Positions 22,212-36,063 of a stretch of DNA of 64,000 nt are shown in pieces. The DNA is from Onthophagus taurus. Lineage: Eukaryota > Arthropoda > Insecta > Coleoptera > Scarabaeidae. The translations under genes and the position numbers were made by a program. Position 1 is the stretch's first letter. Each line of letters begins with the position of its first letter. The notes beneath the pieces are model-generated. The model saw only the letters and a program-made list of their open reading frames with translations. It had not been told where the DNA came from and made no database searches. The stretch lies in the NCBI RefSeq assembly GCF_036711975.1, contig NC_091972.1:10917001-10981000 (forward strand), written 5' to 3'.

Positions 22212-25200
22212 GCTTTATTGTAAAGTTGACCATATAATTTTTATAAATAATAATATTCATTTTGTACACAAAGATGAATAATAAAGCAGCTAAATAAAAT
22301 TTTCTTCTCACGTAATGATTAAATTGAACCTATTTTATATAAGTTGTGTTCTATATTTATCACCGTCGTTATAATGAAGAAAATCGCTTTTATTGGTTGC
22401 ACCCCATATTACTAACTAAATTAGCAAACAGATTATTTAATTAAAACTTTAATGAGCATAGGGGAAATGCAATTATACGAGCACGGAAATTTCTACTTGT
22501 TTTTGTAAAAACATAAATATATAAGATTTTAATAACACGGATGTGAAATTTATATTGAAATAGTAAATTTAACTTTTAAATCTTTTTGGGTTGGTTGATA
22601 CTTTAATGGATTGAAAATTGAATTAAAATTTAAAAAGAGAAACAAAATTATATAACTCGTATACAACAACTTTGATAGCGTTTTCCCTGCAGCGCGATAT
22701 TGAAATTCTCCGCTAATTTCCAAAGCGGTTTTAAACGAGTTTCGCCCAGGAGAGTTTATTAATACGAGGGTATATTAAATTTTGGGCGAGTCGTGAAAAC
22801 TGTCGTCCTGAAAGGGACGTGCTCCGGCGAGTCATAAAATATTCATTACAAGCCGAAAGCGAAATTAACAATGTGTTTACTTTGCCGAGCAATTACCTCT
22901 CTGTGATTTTACGTAGTACGTCCGGTTTTCCTTTCAACCAACTTGATCCAACGTCCAGTACGCAGCAGGTTGTTTATGTTTTGACTTCTTAACTTCCTCA
23001 TTTCGCAATATAAACGTTCCCATAATACGTTATTTGGAGTTATTTATGCTGCCAATCGACGACTAGACATGTTCTCAACGTTCCCCCATTATTTATGTAT
23101 CCCCTATGTCCCCGAGGACATTCGCCCACTTTCTCGGTACATCTACTCTACGGCTTCCTTACTTGAATGTCAACGTGACATTTTGCGGAAAAGGGGATGC
23201 ACAATTCATCGAGGATGAGGATACGTTGTTGTGTCTTCGAGGGTTTGAAAACAAGGAAACTGTAATAAGGTTAATGTCAACGAAGATTTATGAACAAAAA
23301 CCTAGATATTTTTCAAATAAAAGTGAGTTCCGAAGCAGGTGTCTTTAACACATGTATCAATGGTGAATATTTCTAATAGCCTCATTTGCTAAAAGTCTGT
23401 TATCCCAACCCACAGTTATGCTTCATTAGGTGCGGTTTAGGGTGTGTTCATCCCTCTGAAAAGGGAAGTATTATATTACGGATATTATTAACACCATGGG
23501 TTTTGTACATTTACACCTGCTAATTTTAGCCCATTTTAAAAACTTAATTACATTAAATTTCGATGATATATTAAAGGAATTGTTGGCACGTTTGCTATTC
23601 CCTAGTTCATACTGGGTTTTCATTACAAAAGTTGCACGCTTCGACTGGATGATATATGAAGGGCACGTACGCGTGTATTCAAAGTTTGCGGGGACTACAC
23701 GTGCGCGAAAAGACTTTATAATACGACATTCTCGCAAACTTATTCGTATCTAACACACTTATATTGCTCCAGTCTCGCGCCTTGCATAGTAGTATTACCA
23801 AGTTCGCGGGAACTAACCCTATTTTGCTAACATGTCAAAACTAGAAAAGAATGATGTACGGTTAATAATGCGAATTGATCCACGAATTCTTTTGTTAATG
23901 TAACGCCAAAGCGGCTTTAGAAACTGATACAATTCCACGTGCCCTTATATATATTTTAAACCCACAGAGAACCATACGATAAATTTAATAGCCCCTGGGA
24001 AATTCAAGTCGCCAAGTCATCCCACTTTCCAAACCATTTGGAGCCGTAAGTCGCTTCTCATTTCGTCTCGCCCATTCGCGGGGGACACCAACTTTTGTCT
24101 TTCGCTTGAGCTGAGACGAAACAACGTACGTCCGTACAAATTGCGTCACACCAAACTTGTGTTTTATCCAAGTTTCAAAGTTTTATATTTCATCGTTAAA
24201 ATTTTATGTTCATTTCGCTTCATTTCCTTCAAAACCACAAAATTAAAAACAAAAATCAAACACACGCCAGATTAAACACGTTAAAATCCTTTGAAGTAGA
24301 AAAAACAGTGTATGGTCGTTTATGTTATAGAGGGAGCAACCCTTTCTCTTTGTGGGGGTTGTCGGCTTATCCCCCCTAATCGGTGATACAACGCGTTGCA
24401 CGACGTAATCCGGCCGTTGCAATGCCGGAGAAGAGGAGTGAGTAACTCCAAACTTTAATGGGGGAATCCCAACATCCCGGCATCCCGGTGCAGTAAACTG
24501 TATATTTTACAGTCGCTCGCGTCCCTGGGAGAGATAACCCCTTAGCCCCTCACAGATAAACGCGTTACGATCGAGCACATGGCCTCCGGAAGCTAAAACT
24601 GTTGGGGCCATTCTAAGCCGCTTTCCTACCGTACTGATTCAATTCAATTTTATGCATTTTCGGATGTACTACAGAGTGAACGACACTGTTTTACACTTCC
24701 TTTAACACATATCTCTTTTAACATGTCGTTGATTTCGTTAGATTGTGTATGTGGTTTAATTTTTTTGTTTGGTACGTTTTTGTGTGAAATAAAAAGGGGT
24801 GTAGAACAAATCGTATCTGGTAGTGATTTACGGCGAACGCAACGCAAACAGTTAGCGAGTAGTAAATCCGTTTTTCCTTTGGCGGGTTTGCCGTCACCCG
24901 TCCCGACCCTTGATCCGGCAATAAGTTGTCCTCACACGAGCACTAAATCTCCCCGCGAAGAGCTCGTTTAAGGTAATCACCGTAAACGTCCCAGCCTGAG
25001 ACATGACCGAGCCACCAAAGAAAATCAACCCGTGTCTAATGATCAGCTGTCCCAGTCCTATTCCATCCCGTTCATACCCAGGTCCCTCCTGTAACCATTA
25101 CTTTTCACACAAATGCGCTCTTCGTCTAACAACACCAAAGAAATTTATTTACCGGCAATTACCGGGAACGAATGATACTAGTTTTGCTAGTTTATACCTA

Positions 25201-25341
25201 GTTTAGCTTTGAAATCTTGATGGGAGAGAGTTACTTGGTTACAAAAAAAATCTCTTTCGATTAATTCTATGTTAGTTATTCAGTTTATAGACAAACAATA
25301 AACATTGTTTAATTAGTTAATTAGTTATGATTTTTAAAGTA
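22212..25341. other. Non-coding sequence
   Basis: No supported gene. Frames at 23471-23753 are open on both strands and look like chance. A moderately GC-rich stretch is present at 24340-24600. Confidence 0.5.
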
Positions 25342-26560
25342 CAGTAAAACCTTGATATAACGGACCTCGCTAAAACGGACTTCGATATAACGAACAAAAG
25401 ATTTACCTTTCTAAACATACATAGCGTTTAATTATTGCTTTTGAGTGCTCTTTGCAGATGATCGATTCTTCTGCCGAGGCTAGTAGAAGTACTGTAGTAG
25501 GACACGTGAAATATCTAATAGTGCTCTAATAGTTTGAATTGGTGATACTAACTTTAGTACATTGTGCGTTGACACTATACGAATGAGTTTTGACATTATT
25601 TTTGCCATACTTCTTAGATTTGCTTTTAATGTACTGTCGAAATCTGCACCAGCCCCTAAATCTAACGAGCATTTCATCGACGACGGCATATTCACTGCAA
25701 CTCAAATTATTTTTGAAGTTGTTGTTAAAAATATTATACATATTTCATATTCCAGCAAGTCTATCCCCATTGTCAATTCTACCACTCCTACCAATCTGAG
25801 CGTCCTAGCTCTAAAAATATCTCTTCCAGTACCATTTCTTGTATAAAGATTTCTCGTGTCTACATCATTTGATTTGAATGCACCTGCCAAAATCAAAAGT
25901 CTCAGAAATTTCATTCAGAACATCTGTAGTAAATAGAACAGATCAAGCATCAAATGGTGTTGTTAGTGAAGCACTTGCTGCTGGACCTTTTATTCCTGGC
26001 AGATAAAGAAGTATATTTGACGATCTAGTCCTTGAAGATTTTTAGACCACTTGTAATGATTACGACCATAATAGTATTGTGGAGTAGTATTACTGTCATT
26101 AGCTTGACTTTTTTCTTCTGATTCAAGTTCAAACTCTGAAGACGTTTCGTGACCACTATGTTCACTTGCTCCATCGCTCAAGTCAAAACGGTTAAAAATA
26201 AATAGTATCGAACTATGCCACATTGAACGTATTTATCTTATATGAGAAAAAAATAGTTTAAAAGATACAAGGCAAAAACTGTGTCTGAGGTGCCAATATA
26301 TCCCACGATAGTACTTGAGTGTTAAGAGACACATGGCTAAATCCGAATGTTTTTAGTTCTCTTTAGGCTAAACTCGATCAAGACCTTTATTTTATATTAT
26401 GAACGTTAAGTCACAAACTAACAACATTACAAATCATGAATAGAATATATTAAGCTAATTCAATGTGTGAAATAGTAGTTGCTTACCCATGCGTGACATC
26501 ACGAACGGGCCTTTGAGCTGTACACCTGTTCCCGGGATAGATTTTACCATCCTTGGTATA
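25342..26560 (+). mobile_element. Fold-back/pogo-end element, copy 3, invaded by a piggyBac relic
   Basis: Starts with a well-preserved end, CAGTAAAACCTTGATATAAC (25342), followed by GGACCTCGCTAAAACGGAC. This type of end is typical of pogo/Tigger-like DNA transposons. Half of the family hairpin (TTAAGAGACACATGGCTAAA) lies near 26320, and the right part (near 26495-26530, ACGGGCCTTTGAGCTG) matches 40826-40860 in copy 5. A broken piggyBac transposase occupies the middle. Boundaries on the right are approximate. Confidence 0.6.
25480..26190 (-). pseudogene. piggyBac-type transposase pseudogene
   Basis: Read on the minus strand in order: an acidic N-terminal region, then YYYGRNHYKWSK (about 26100-26060), then LPGIKGPA and TTPFDA followed by a stop (about 25980-25920), then KFLRLLILAGAFKSNDVDTR and RNGTGRDIFRA (about 25912-25800), then SEYAVVDEMLVRFRGWCRFR and QYIKSKSKKYG (about 25690-25590). 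These blocks match the piggyBac (DDE_Tnp_1_7) transposase order. VDEM holds the first catalytic aspartate. Several frameshifts and stop codons separate the blocks, and the C-terminal half is missing. It is inactive. The closest type by motif is the PGBD4-like group (inference). Confidence 0.87.
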
Positions 26561-29489
26561 AAAGCCATGTACACTAAACATAACAGTGTGGATAGCTTTA
26601 AAAATTAGTAAACCGGCTTAGTTCAACGGCAAATTGAAGATTAAAATGTAGGAAACGAATTACTGATAATTTAGCTTTGTTTTAAAAATGAGACAGAATA
26701 AAAGGAAAAATCAAAAAAGCTTAAATAAGATTTTATGTGTTATTAAGCAATGTAAATTTGTTGAATAAAAAATTAAAATTATTAAAAAATAATTCTTATA
26801 AAAAATGAAAATGAAAGTACTTATTTTACAAGTTTAAGGAAGAAATATCTCTGGATTTCTTAAGAAAATTATCTCGTATACTAGAGCTGACAAAAGAATA
26901 TAACGGAAGAGGGCGACGGAGGACAATGAGCAATTAGTAAATCAAAGTGGTTTTGCCGAGTGGATACGAATTCTTGATTACCGCCTTTCAGGCGTCGACG
27001 GCGTTGATAATTCCGGCGCATTAAAGTTAAAAGTTTGCCGATGACAGAGTCTTCGCCCATCCGAAGAGCTTCAGCAAAGGACGTCTGTTCGCTTCTAATT
27101 ATCTTAAAGCGCGGACGAGGTCAGCACAATTTTGCTGAGGAGCGATCAGTTCGAATTTTGGAGAGGTTTCTAACTGAAAATTCCAATTACAACCATTTAT
27201 AATTAAAGTTAACCGGTACACTAAAAACGTTGTAAACGAAACTTAATTTAACTTGACGTAAATTTCAAATCTTGATTGTGAACTTAATTACACGGAATAA
27301 TCGGCAATTTCAATCCTCGCGATATGACGGGGTTGAAATTTCAATCCGTTTGCGTGCATTTTCCGCATACTAAAGCCATTTTACGTATTACCAACACATC
27401 CCCATGCATAATAAACCCTCCAAACGAACCGGCAACTCCATATGCATGAAATGTATATCAAAAGTACGCTCAACACATTCAATTCGACGAGATTCGTCGC
27501 TGTCAGTGCACGTATTATTTGCGACTCATATTATAGCGATTTTTGGACGAAATGATATTATTGCTATGAGTAAATGGACCTTTTAGCGCCCTTTGACAGT
27601 TACATCAACTCCCATCGCAACGCGCCCCTCTACCGATTGGGGTTAACTGAACCACCCAGTTTTCGCACTATCATCAGCGAGCATTATGCAACTTTATACT
27701 AAAAGCAATACGCGTCCGTTAAATTCATTTCTGATGAACTTTTACACGGAAAAGCGATGCATCCGCTGAATATAAAGCGGTCTCTGAAAGTGTAATTATG
27801 CGTTATAATGGATGGTGGTTATATATCGATAGGGATCCACGTTAAAATTTATTCAACGTTTGATAGACAATTAACGGGTATGCGCGTTGGTTGTTTTAGT
27901 AAATAGATCACACACGGTTTCAATTTGAGAAGATGATAATCTATTTTTAGGTTACATTTTACCGTAATGTTTTATGGATTACATTAATATTAAGATAAAG
28001 CATAAAAATTAAACTGAATTTTCCAACTTATTAACCGTAACAAATACAATTTTGATAAAATCGCAGACAAGTCATAAAAGACTAATCGTCCAACAGTTTA
28101 AATCTCCTACCAATTGACCATGCACCGCGATCTCTCTTGCGAGATAATCTTAATTGGGATTTATCTCATACCGCCTGTCGTGATCCTGAAAATCCAGCGG
28201 TAATGATGGTTAATTCCTTATCATACGAGGGAAGGGTTATAATCACAAACTACTTCAATATAGACCCTTCTTCCGATTACCGTCACCTTTAACGTCTTTC
28301 GAATCAACCCCCTCGTTGCGATACGGTGTCCATGACAGTAAATTGGATTAAACCCATTTGTCTATCTCCCTATAGGATTTACTTCGTTATTAGGACCTTG
28401 GGATCGAGAGAAAATAAAGGGGTGAATCACCGTAAAGGGGTCGATATAGATTAAACTTTGGTTTGTTGAGAAACCACAACAAAACAATACGGAAGGTTCT
28501 TCAAAACAAGTGCGAGAAACTTTATTTAGTACATGTACAGAGTATTTCAGAATTATCAAGTTTATTAAAAAATAAAAGCGTAATGATTGATTTAATTAAT
28601 ACAATTTTATGTAATTAATGTTTATAATCACCTGATTCAATAATTATGTAGGCGTTTATATGCGCAAGAATAAATAGGATAACATTGGTTGTAGAGGCAG
28701 CAAATGGGCACACGCTGGTTTGGCGTCAAACGCAGCAATAAATTAATCACGTCTGTGTATTCCAGCAACGAAGCAGGTACAAATAACCGTTTTAATCACT
28801 GCGTATCGGTAATTATACAAACAGCGCTGCTCCCGTACACACAAACTGATTTGGAATTCTAATCAATTAAAACCGTAATTATGATTTACTCGGCGCCGCG
28901 CCTGGTGCAGTCTCTACGTATTTGAAGTAATAAAACCTGCTGGGCATCCTGCATAATGAAACAGCTTCGCTATAATGGTTTCTATACGTGGGTGTTATCT
29001 TGTAATTACTACACAATTAAATCAACCAGAAAAGCTGTTTATATTAACCCTCAGTTAGGAATTCGGGTGCCTACGATTTCAACCATTTTTCATATTTCTG
29101 TGGTGTGTATATAACTCATTATGTGTATGTAAATTCAAGTAATCCTATAAAATCTGTTAATCTGTGCCAGAATTACATTAGTTATCACTTAGTAATCGTC
29201 TGTAACTAACGTTTTATATTTGTAAATATATTTCTAAAAAGATATTAGTCATATTTGCACCCTAGAGCGGTTGGTTGTATGACTCACAAATCATGTTATG
29301 TCAAATAATGAAATTCTGGATGCAATCAGTGAATGGTTAAGCTATTAAAGGTGCAGGATCAACTAATTTTCCACGCTACATTAATTATATGTTGTTATGT
29401 AACAATTTTTGAACTCAATTATAACACAATGACAAAAATTTATTAGTACAGAATTAGATAAAAAAATCCAATAAAAATTCTCTATTGGT
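26561..29489. other. Non-coding sequence
   Basis: AT-rich, with a GC-richer patch near 26920-27130. No gene or clear repeat recognised. Confidence 0.5.
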
Positions 29490-30511
29490 TTTCCTATAGC
29501 AGCAAAATCTCCAATACTCCAAAACTACTCCTATGGATTCAAAATGCCAGTATCTGCAATAAATTGGAATCCATTGGGGATGTCCTTCAGTGTCTGTAGT
29601 AGGAAAATCTACAATACTCTGACACTTCTTTTATCGCTGTATTATATCATTGGATTCATTGAATGATAATAATCCAATTACCCTGTAATGGCACTATCAC
29701 CAACTGATGTACTGTATTACTACAATGGCTTATCTCTACTGGATCTCAATGAATAATTAGTAAATATCCTACTCAAATATCTATAAATATTATAAATCTT
29801 ACAACAAAAAGTTCTCCTTTGAATGTCCTTTGCAGTTTTTGCTTTGGCGAGATCTCGAATTATGACGTATTCAATAAATTTTCAAAGAAAACTGTACAAT
29901 GGATATCTAATGACAGTGATAATGGTTCTCATTTGTTCAATCAATGAATGGATGAGTATAAACTGCTGGTACAAGATCTGTAATAGCGGTATTTGAATTA
30001 AATTTACTTATGTCAATGTATCTGCAATGGGTTGCTCATAAATAACTCCATGGTAATGATGACAGTATATGCCAGCGGCAAAATTTCCAATTGCAGTATA
30101 TTAAATGAACATTCCGTCAAGAGAATTCAGTTAGTACAATGAATTTCCAGAATCTTCAATAGCAATTTCTGCAATGGATGTCTTATGTCTCTATAGAGTG
30201 GCAAGATGTTCGATTACAGTATCTACTATCAATTTGTTAAGAAAGATTGCAGTACCTATAATAAATATCCATGTGTCTTAACCGGCTTCAACTCTAAAAA
30301 GTAATGTATGGCATAAACTGCAGTAACAAGATCTTCAACGACAGTATCTTGAATAAATTGCCAAAAAAGAACTCCAGCGGATCCCTTTTGCAATATTTTC
30401 AGTGGGACTGTCTGGAATAAATTACCATTCATCTTTTCCAATGAATCTCTAAGGCGTAATTGCTATTGAAACACTATGGTAGTATCTGCCAGTGGCAAAA
30501 TCCACTGATCC
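29490..30511 (+). repeat. Highly degenerate repeat array
   Basis: Variants of a phrase close to CAAAATCTTCAATAGCAGTATCTGCAA recur at about 29504, 29605, 29972, 30078, 30149, 30203, 30328 and 30497, usually followed by an AATAAATT-like or ATGGATGTC-like segment. Spacing is irregular (roughly 55-170 bp, with one larger gap). I read this as an old, decayed tandem array or clustered insertions of one short repeat. The frame at 30256-30441 is a by-product. Confidence 0.5.
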
Positions 30512-32655
30512 TATCGATGTGTTTAAGACAAGTTTTAAAAATATGTTGACTGGTTTCATCACAAACTTAATACATTCTCTTCTGCATGCAGTATCTAGTT
30601 TTCTATTAGCAGTATCTAGTATTGCATTAACAGCAATAAGTAGTTATTAACAACGTCTAATCGTCCATTAGCTTTTCTGCCAAGAATATCGATACATGAA
30701 CCTCGATCCAACTGCGGTGGAAGAACACACAACAACAAATTTATGTATGTTCTTCATAGTTTCAGTTTAAGGAGAAAATGTAACTTGTACTGAAAAGTCA
30801 GTAGCAAACATTAAAGCCTTTTGTAGTCCATTGCAAGAATATAGTCACTAAATTTTTGAATCGTTGCAAAGTTTTGGAGATGTATGCCGGTGAAGTTGAA
30901 CAACCAGAAAAAGAATTTGCCTTAATTGGTAATTTAAATAGAAACGTCCTTTATAATAATTGGTATAGTGTTAATTTTGGCATAAAATTGAAACATAAAA
31001 AAATTAAAAATAGCAATTCTGATCGACTTCTTGGACAGTTTTTCTGAATTTGGTTACAAGGTGTTGTAATATCACAACCCAGTTGTTTACAATTTCAGAA
31101 TTAAGGAATGAGGTTCATAACATTTATTACATGTCTGAAACTGCTACAAATCTGGAACAAATTACCTGAAACAGTACATCTTTTGAGATTCTTGAAATAT
31201 AAGTCCAACATTTTCATCAAAAAATAATTTCGAAAAAAGAATTGTAATGGGATCAAATCGCTCACTGAAAGTGTAAGCAAATTAATTTTAAAAAGAGTTT
31301 ACCAAATAACATGAATGTAGACTATTTTATAAGCAAATTCAATCGTTTAGAGAGATCTTTTGTATTCAAATGTAAGTCTCGTGTCGTTTCTCCGCCCACG
31401 CAGTGAGAGTAGTCCGCCTAATCCATGTATCCGACTGTGAACTATTAATTTTCATGGCACCATACCGCGTAGGGTCGCAACATTACGTATGCAAAGACCG
31501 GTAGGTGGTGGTCGCGTTCCTTTATTACACGTCCCCCCATCGAGATCACGCTTTTAGGAAACAATCTCCCCGTTCCGACTGTATTTACATTCGTAGTCTC
31601 AAAAAGGGAGAAACTCAGAGTGGGTAAAACCCGATTTTGTATTCGTAATCGTTTGCTTTTACTGCGTGCTATCATCGTACACCCGGTTGATTAAGACAAT
31701 TCAAAAACAGGATTTTAAAAACTTTTTACGGATACAAGTCTTTACAAAGTAATTGAGTAAATAAAAATGAAATATCTCGGAAAATTAGGGTTTTAAAAAA
31801 CGTTCAAATAAATTGTCGGGTAACCTCTAATTAAAGAAGGGTCACGTTGAAAAAACTGCCGGACGGAAACGCGATTTCACAGCGAGATAGTTTTAATTAC
31901 AGTTTATTAAGATAATTGCACATGTCGTGAACCCGTCATAGTCATTACCATCAGTCGGGGTCCGCCTGATGTCGTTTGATGTCTCAATCGACGAGCCGAA
32001 ATCCAACGTTAACATCTGCGGCACAACTTTGGCGGTCTTTTCAGGGTCCAACGAGTAATTCCGAAATTGCAACCGTTACCAAATTCTACGAACAGAATCC
32101 TTTCTATTCAACTCAGAGAACCGTGGCTTGATTTTATTACACCAAAAGAATTCTTAACATTCTTCAAATTGCTTTAAGCACATGTGAATAGGATCGAAAC
32201 TTTGATAACGACTCATACCATATGGTCGTCGTTTTTTTAACAGTGGGCGTGTAGGTAAAAAGTACCTCATTTTGTTTGAAATGTGTAAAAAAAGAAAAAT
32301 TTTGTTTCCACTTTCGTTTAATAGTTATGATGGTAGTTGGTTTTGTAGACATTTTATGAAACGAGATGAACGAGATAATGAAGATCAGGTCAGGTAAAAT
32401 CGGAGGCAGGTCGTAAATTGTTGTCGCACCCAAACAAAAAGGTGATCGTCGTTAAACCACGGATCACCGAGCCTATTAATAATCATTGGGTTGACCCATA
32501 TATTCCTGTCCGGCGATAATTGGGTTCTGATCGGCATGAAGATTACAACGATAAAATCCCTGTTTTATGATAACGTCCCTAGGGAAAAAAATCAAGATCG
32601 ATAACTACCATAAATCTTTTTTAGTTTCAATAAAATATTTATGACTTTTAAATGT
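30512..32655. other. Non-coding sequence
   Basis: Nothing recognised; chance frames only (for example 30856-31047 plus, 32164-32433 minus). Confidence 0.5.
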
Positions 32656-33760
32656 ACTAAAACTTCGATATAACAGACCTCCTTAAAACGGACATCGAAT
32701 ATAACGGATAAAATATTTTTAAGTCATACTATTTACCAATTAATACATCAATACATTTAAATATGTATAAATGTTAGCGCTCATAGAGAGAATCCAACTC
32801 GGGTTATTCCCCAAGTTGCTCTATTACATGTTCATGGATAAACTCGGGGTATTCCCCGAGTTGTCTATACGATGCATAAATCAAAGATGGTAGTTCTAGT
32901 TTGAATTGTTATTGAGGGCTAGATTGTTGTATATTTTTATTGAATGAAAAGTAGAACTGACACTAGACCTAGAACTAAAACATTCGGGTTCATCTCTTAA
33001 GACGGCTAAACCGGAATATTTCTAGTTCTAGGTCTAGTATTAGTTCTAATGCTAGTGTTAGTTATTCAGCGTTAGGTTGTTGTATATTTTTCATTGGACT
33101 AAAACTAGAACTAACACTTATTTCCAACTATTTTATAGTACTTTGAAAATATCCAAAGACTGCCTAATGGTTATTGGAATTTATTGGAGACGGATATCAA
33201 CAACAACCATCAACATATTCTCAATAAATGTTCCAAAAGATTTCCAAGTATTTAGTTGAGATGCAACTGCTACTTTAAAGACTTTCGTAGCATTTCAAAT
33301 TTTTCAATAAAAAACACAAATACGTTGTGTTTAAGGAATGTCCAAGCATTTTAGCAATTTTGAAAGTTTTCAAGCAGAGATTTCTAAATATTTCGAGGAC
33401 TCTTGGAGTTTTCGAGCATGCTCAGGAAGCATTTGAGAGATTTTTTCAAGGAATTTTGATGATTTTGAAGGACTCCTGGAGGAGTAATTAAAAAATGAAT
33501 GCTAAGTATTTCCTCACTATTTGCGGAATTTTCAAATATTTTAGACCCCCAAAGCGTTTTTGAAGTTTATTGATAGATGTCAATCTTCAAGAATCGTTCT
33601 ATGCTGACCGGTTTAATATTAGATATTATATCTATGTCCTAGAAATATATTAGCAAATTTTATGTCAATATGCTTGTTCCTGAAGAGTGTATCTTCAAGA
33701 CGGCTAAACCCGAATGTGTCTAGTTTTCTAGATCTAATCTTAGTTCTAGTTTTACTGCAT
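32656..33760 (+). mobile_element. Fold-back/pogo-end element, copy 4
   Basis: Begins with ACTAAAACTTCGATATAACA and a second block AAAACGGACATCG. It shares with copy 1 the segment from GCGCTCATAGAGAGAATCC (32776) through the palindrome CTCGGGGTATTCCCCGAG, and then a TCTAGTTCTAGGTCTAGT-type hairpin (32953-33050). A second half-hairpin, AGACGGCTAAACCCGAATG, lies near 33698-33755. Because it lacks the 928-bp insertion of copy 1, it serves as the empty-site control for that insertion. Confidence 0.7.
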
Positions 33761-35225
33761 CTATCACTTTTTGTCTAAAAATATTGTAGATATGACAATG
33801 ATGTAATTTTTACTTTGGTGGTAAAATCTTGTAGTTGAAGCCTTGTTGTCGCTCACCCATTACATCAGTTAATGGTTGCAAATCCAGTTGAATTTTTGGG
33901 ATACGTCGGTCGTTTCGCTAATTGGACGACGAGGCCACCTGCCCCCGTGATTCGACCCGCGGCACATTTTTCGCTGTAATAACTTCATCTTCGCGTCCCA
34001 TCGTCCCGGTAACGATCTGACCATGCAGATGCGCCGCCGGCCCCCATTAATCACAATTAAAAGCTCGTAAGGCATTGGAGGGCCGCGGGATCATTATCTC
34101 GTCAATGTACAACGAGAGGGCACGTGATAATAACGGGCTTTATCGCTGTTTATTTTTTTCCACTACTCCCTTCACGTCCAGTTTAATCCTCTGTGTTTTT
34201 AAATTAAGCCGCCGATATGTCGCGCCTGAGGCTATAATTTCGTTGATAGCTCTATCGTGTTTTTTACCCGTTAGATTGGATGTACGCCCAATTAACTGTA
34301 AAAACGTGTTAAGTCGATTTGTAAAAGCAAGTATATCAATTTTTTTATTACTTCCAAGAAGATAATTGAAGGGTTTTGAACTCGTTAAGAAAGTAATCAT
34401 CGGCCGTGTCGTGCAAAATGTGTATACAAGATTATGTTTTAAAGTAGTTATTTTAGTAATTGAGTGTGGGAATGAGTATTCAAAAAGAATTTTTTAATTT
34501 TAAATTATGTTTAAAAGTTCCAAAGGGTATTAGGTGTCACTTTGATATAATATATATGAATCGTACGCGAGCAAGACTCGATAAATTTATAGTCCGGTAA
34601 TAAAACTACTGGTTTCCGCGGCCTCATCTCCATGAACCTGCCGTATATGGTTACCTATTAAAATTCCGCAGTTTACGACTTGAACTATTTCGAGTACTTC
34701 GAATACTCTTGCCGGAACAATTCGGGGAAATCCTTCGAAACGACCAAAGAGCAAGATGTAATCCGATAAAGTCGATTAATTAACGCAACGGAGACACCGG
34801 CAAGAGGCTGCTAAGGAACGAGCTGTAAATTAACTTTATTGGATGAGCGGTTAGTACCTTCCTTAGCTGGCTTAATTAATGGCCTGAGAAGGACAAAACT
34901 ACCTACAAATCGTTTCTACTGACAAGATCTGATTTAATTATTAAAACATCGATAACAAGTCTTTAAATTATTGGTTTTAAATAATATAAAAATTCTTTAA
35001 AAATATCAAGTTAAAAAAATAAATACTTCTAATACTTCTAAGCACCGTATTCCATAAATACAAAATGATTATAGTATGTTAATATAAATTTATGTTAATA
35101 ATTGCTTAAAATTAAGGGCCAATTGAGATCAATAAAATCAATAACTCTGATTAACTAACCTGAACCTGTCCAAACATGCATCGACTTGCGGTTTATGGGG
35201 TACACATACATTCAATTCAGAGACG
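33761..35225. other. Non-coding sequence
   Basis: No gene recognised. A frame at 34075-34365 is open on both strands and lacks recognisable content. Confidence 0.5.
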
Positions 35226-36063
35226 TCAAGGTGCATTTTTTTGTTATATCGTTAAACGAGGCTTTGGCAATGTTAGAAAATGACGACGAACTGGTAAAAA
35301 ACTCCGATTCTTTCGCTATTTTTATACCAGAAAATGCTTTTGATCTCCCCAAACCGATGGAAATTCTGGAAAAAAATAATTAGCCTGAAGTACAACTTTA
35401 AGCTCCAGCTAAAATAAGTTTATGAAACATTGAGGGCCAAACTAAACGAATGATAATGATATTTTTTCAGATGATAAAATTGCTCTTTTAGTCTTTAGGG
35501 GCCAAAAATGCAAGGATGCAAAAAATAGGATAAAAAGGAAAAGCTACTACAACTTTTAATGGTCAAACTGATGAAAAAAATAACCATAAAGGATTTTTAA
35601 GTTATTTTCGCTTGTTTGATGATGAAATACTGGATCTAATAGGAAACGAAATTAATCGTTATGCAAATTAGAAGAATCGTCATGTAAGATTAGATAAATC
35701 AGATATAAAAGCTTTCATAGGTGTACTACTACTACTACTTAAATAGTGTATAACTGTATAAATCAAGAAGGAGAAAATACTGGACTTATGAAATAGATAG
35801 TCAAAATGTGTTGATGTTTAAAGCAATATCTCGAAATAATTTTGAATATATTTACGTATCACCTTGCAGACAATACTAAAATAAAAGAAAGAGATAACAA
35901 TTTTTATTCTAACATCTTAAAAAACGGGCAATTTGTTAGTTTATGCGTTATGCATTGCGTTGATCAAGCCATGGCACGATTATAAAGATGGCAAAACTTT
36001 GTTTCAGTAGGTGTAAATCCAGTTTGTTTTGAAGTACCTCAATTTAAAAGAAGTAAAGAAAAC
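35226..36063 (+). pseudogene. Second piggyBac-type transposase pseudogene
   Basis: Plus-strand relic with blocks in the family order: an N-terminal LNEALAMLENDD and FAIFIPENAFDL (about 35250-35355); then, after several stops, LFDDEILDLIGNEINRYAN followed by a stop (about 35610-35670); KSDIKAFIGVLL (about 35700-35740); RRKYWTYEIDSQNVL, FKAISRNNFEYIFT and YHLADNTKIKERDN (about 35765-35905, with one frameshift); then CVDQAMARL where SVDEAM is usual (about 35955-35985). It is clearly a different lineage from the copy at 25480-26190. Many stops, one or more frameshifts and a missing C-terminus make it inactive. Confidence 0.85.
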
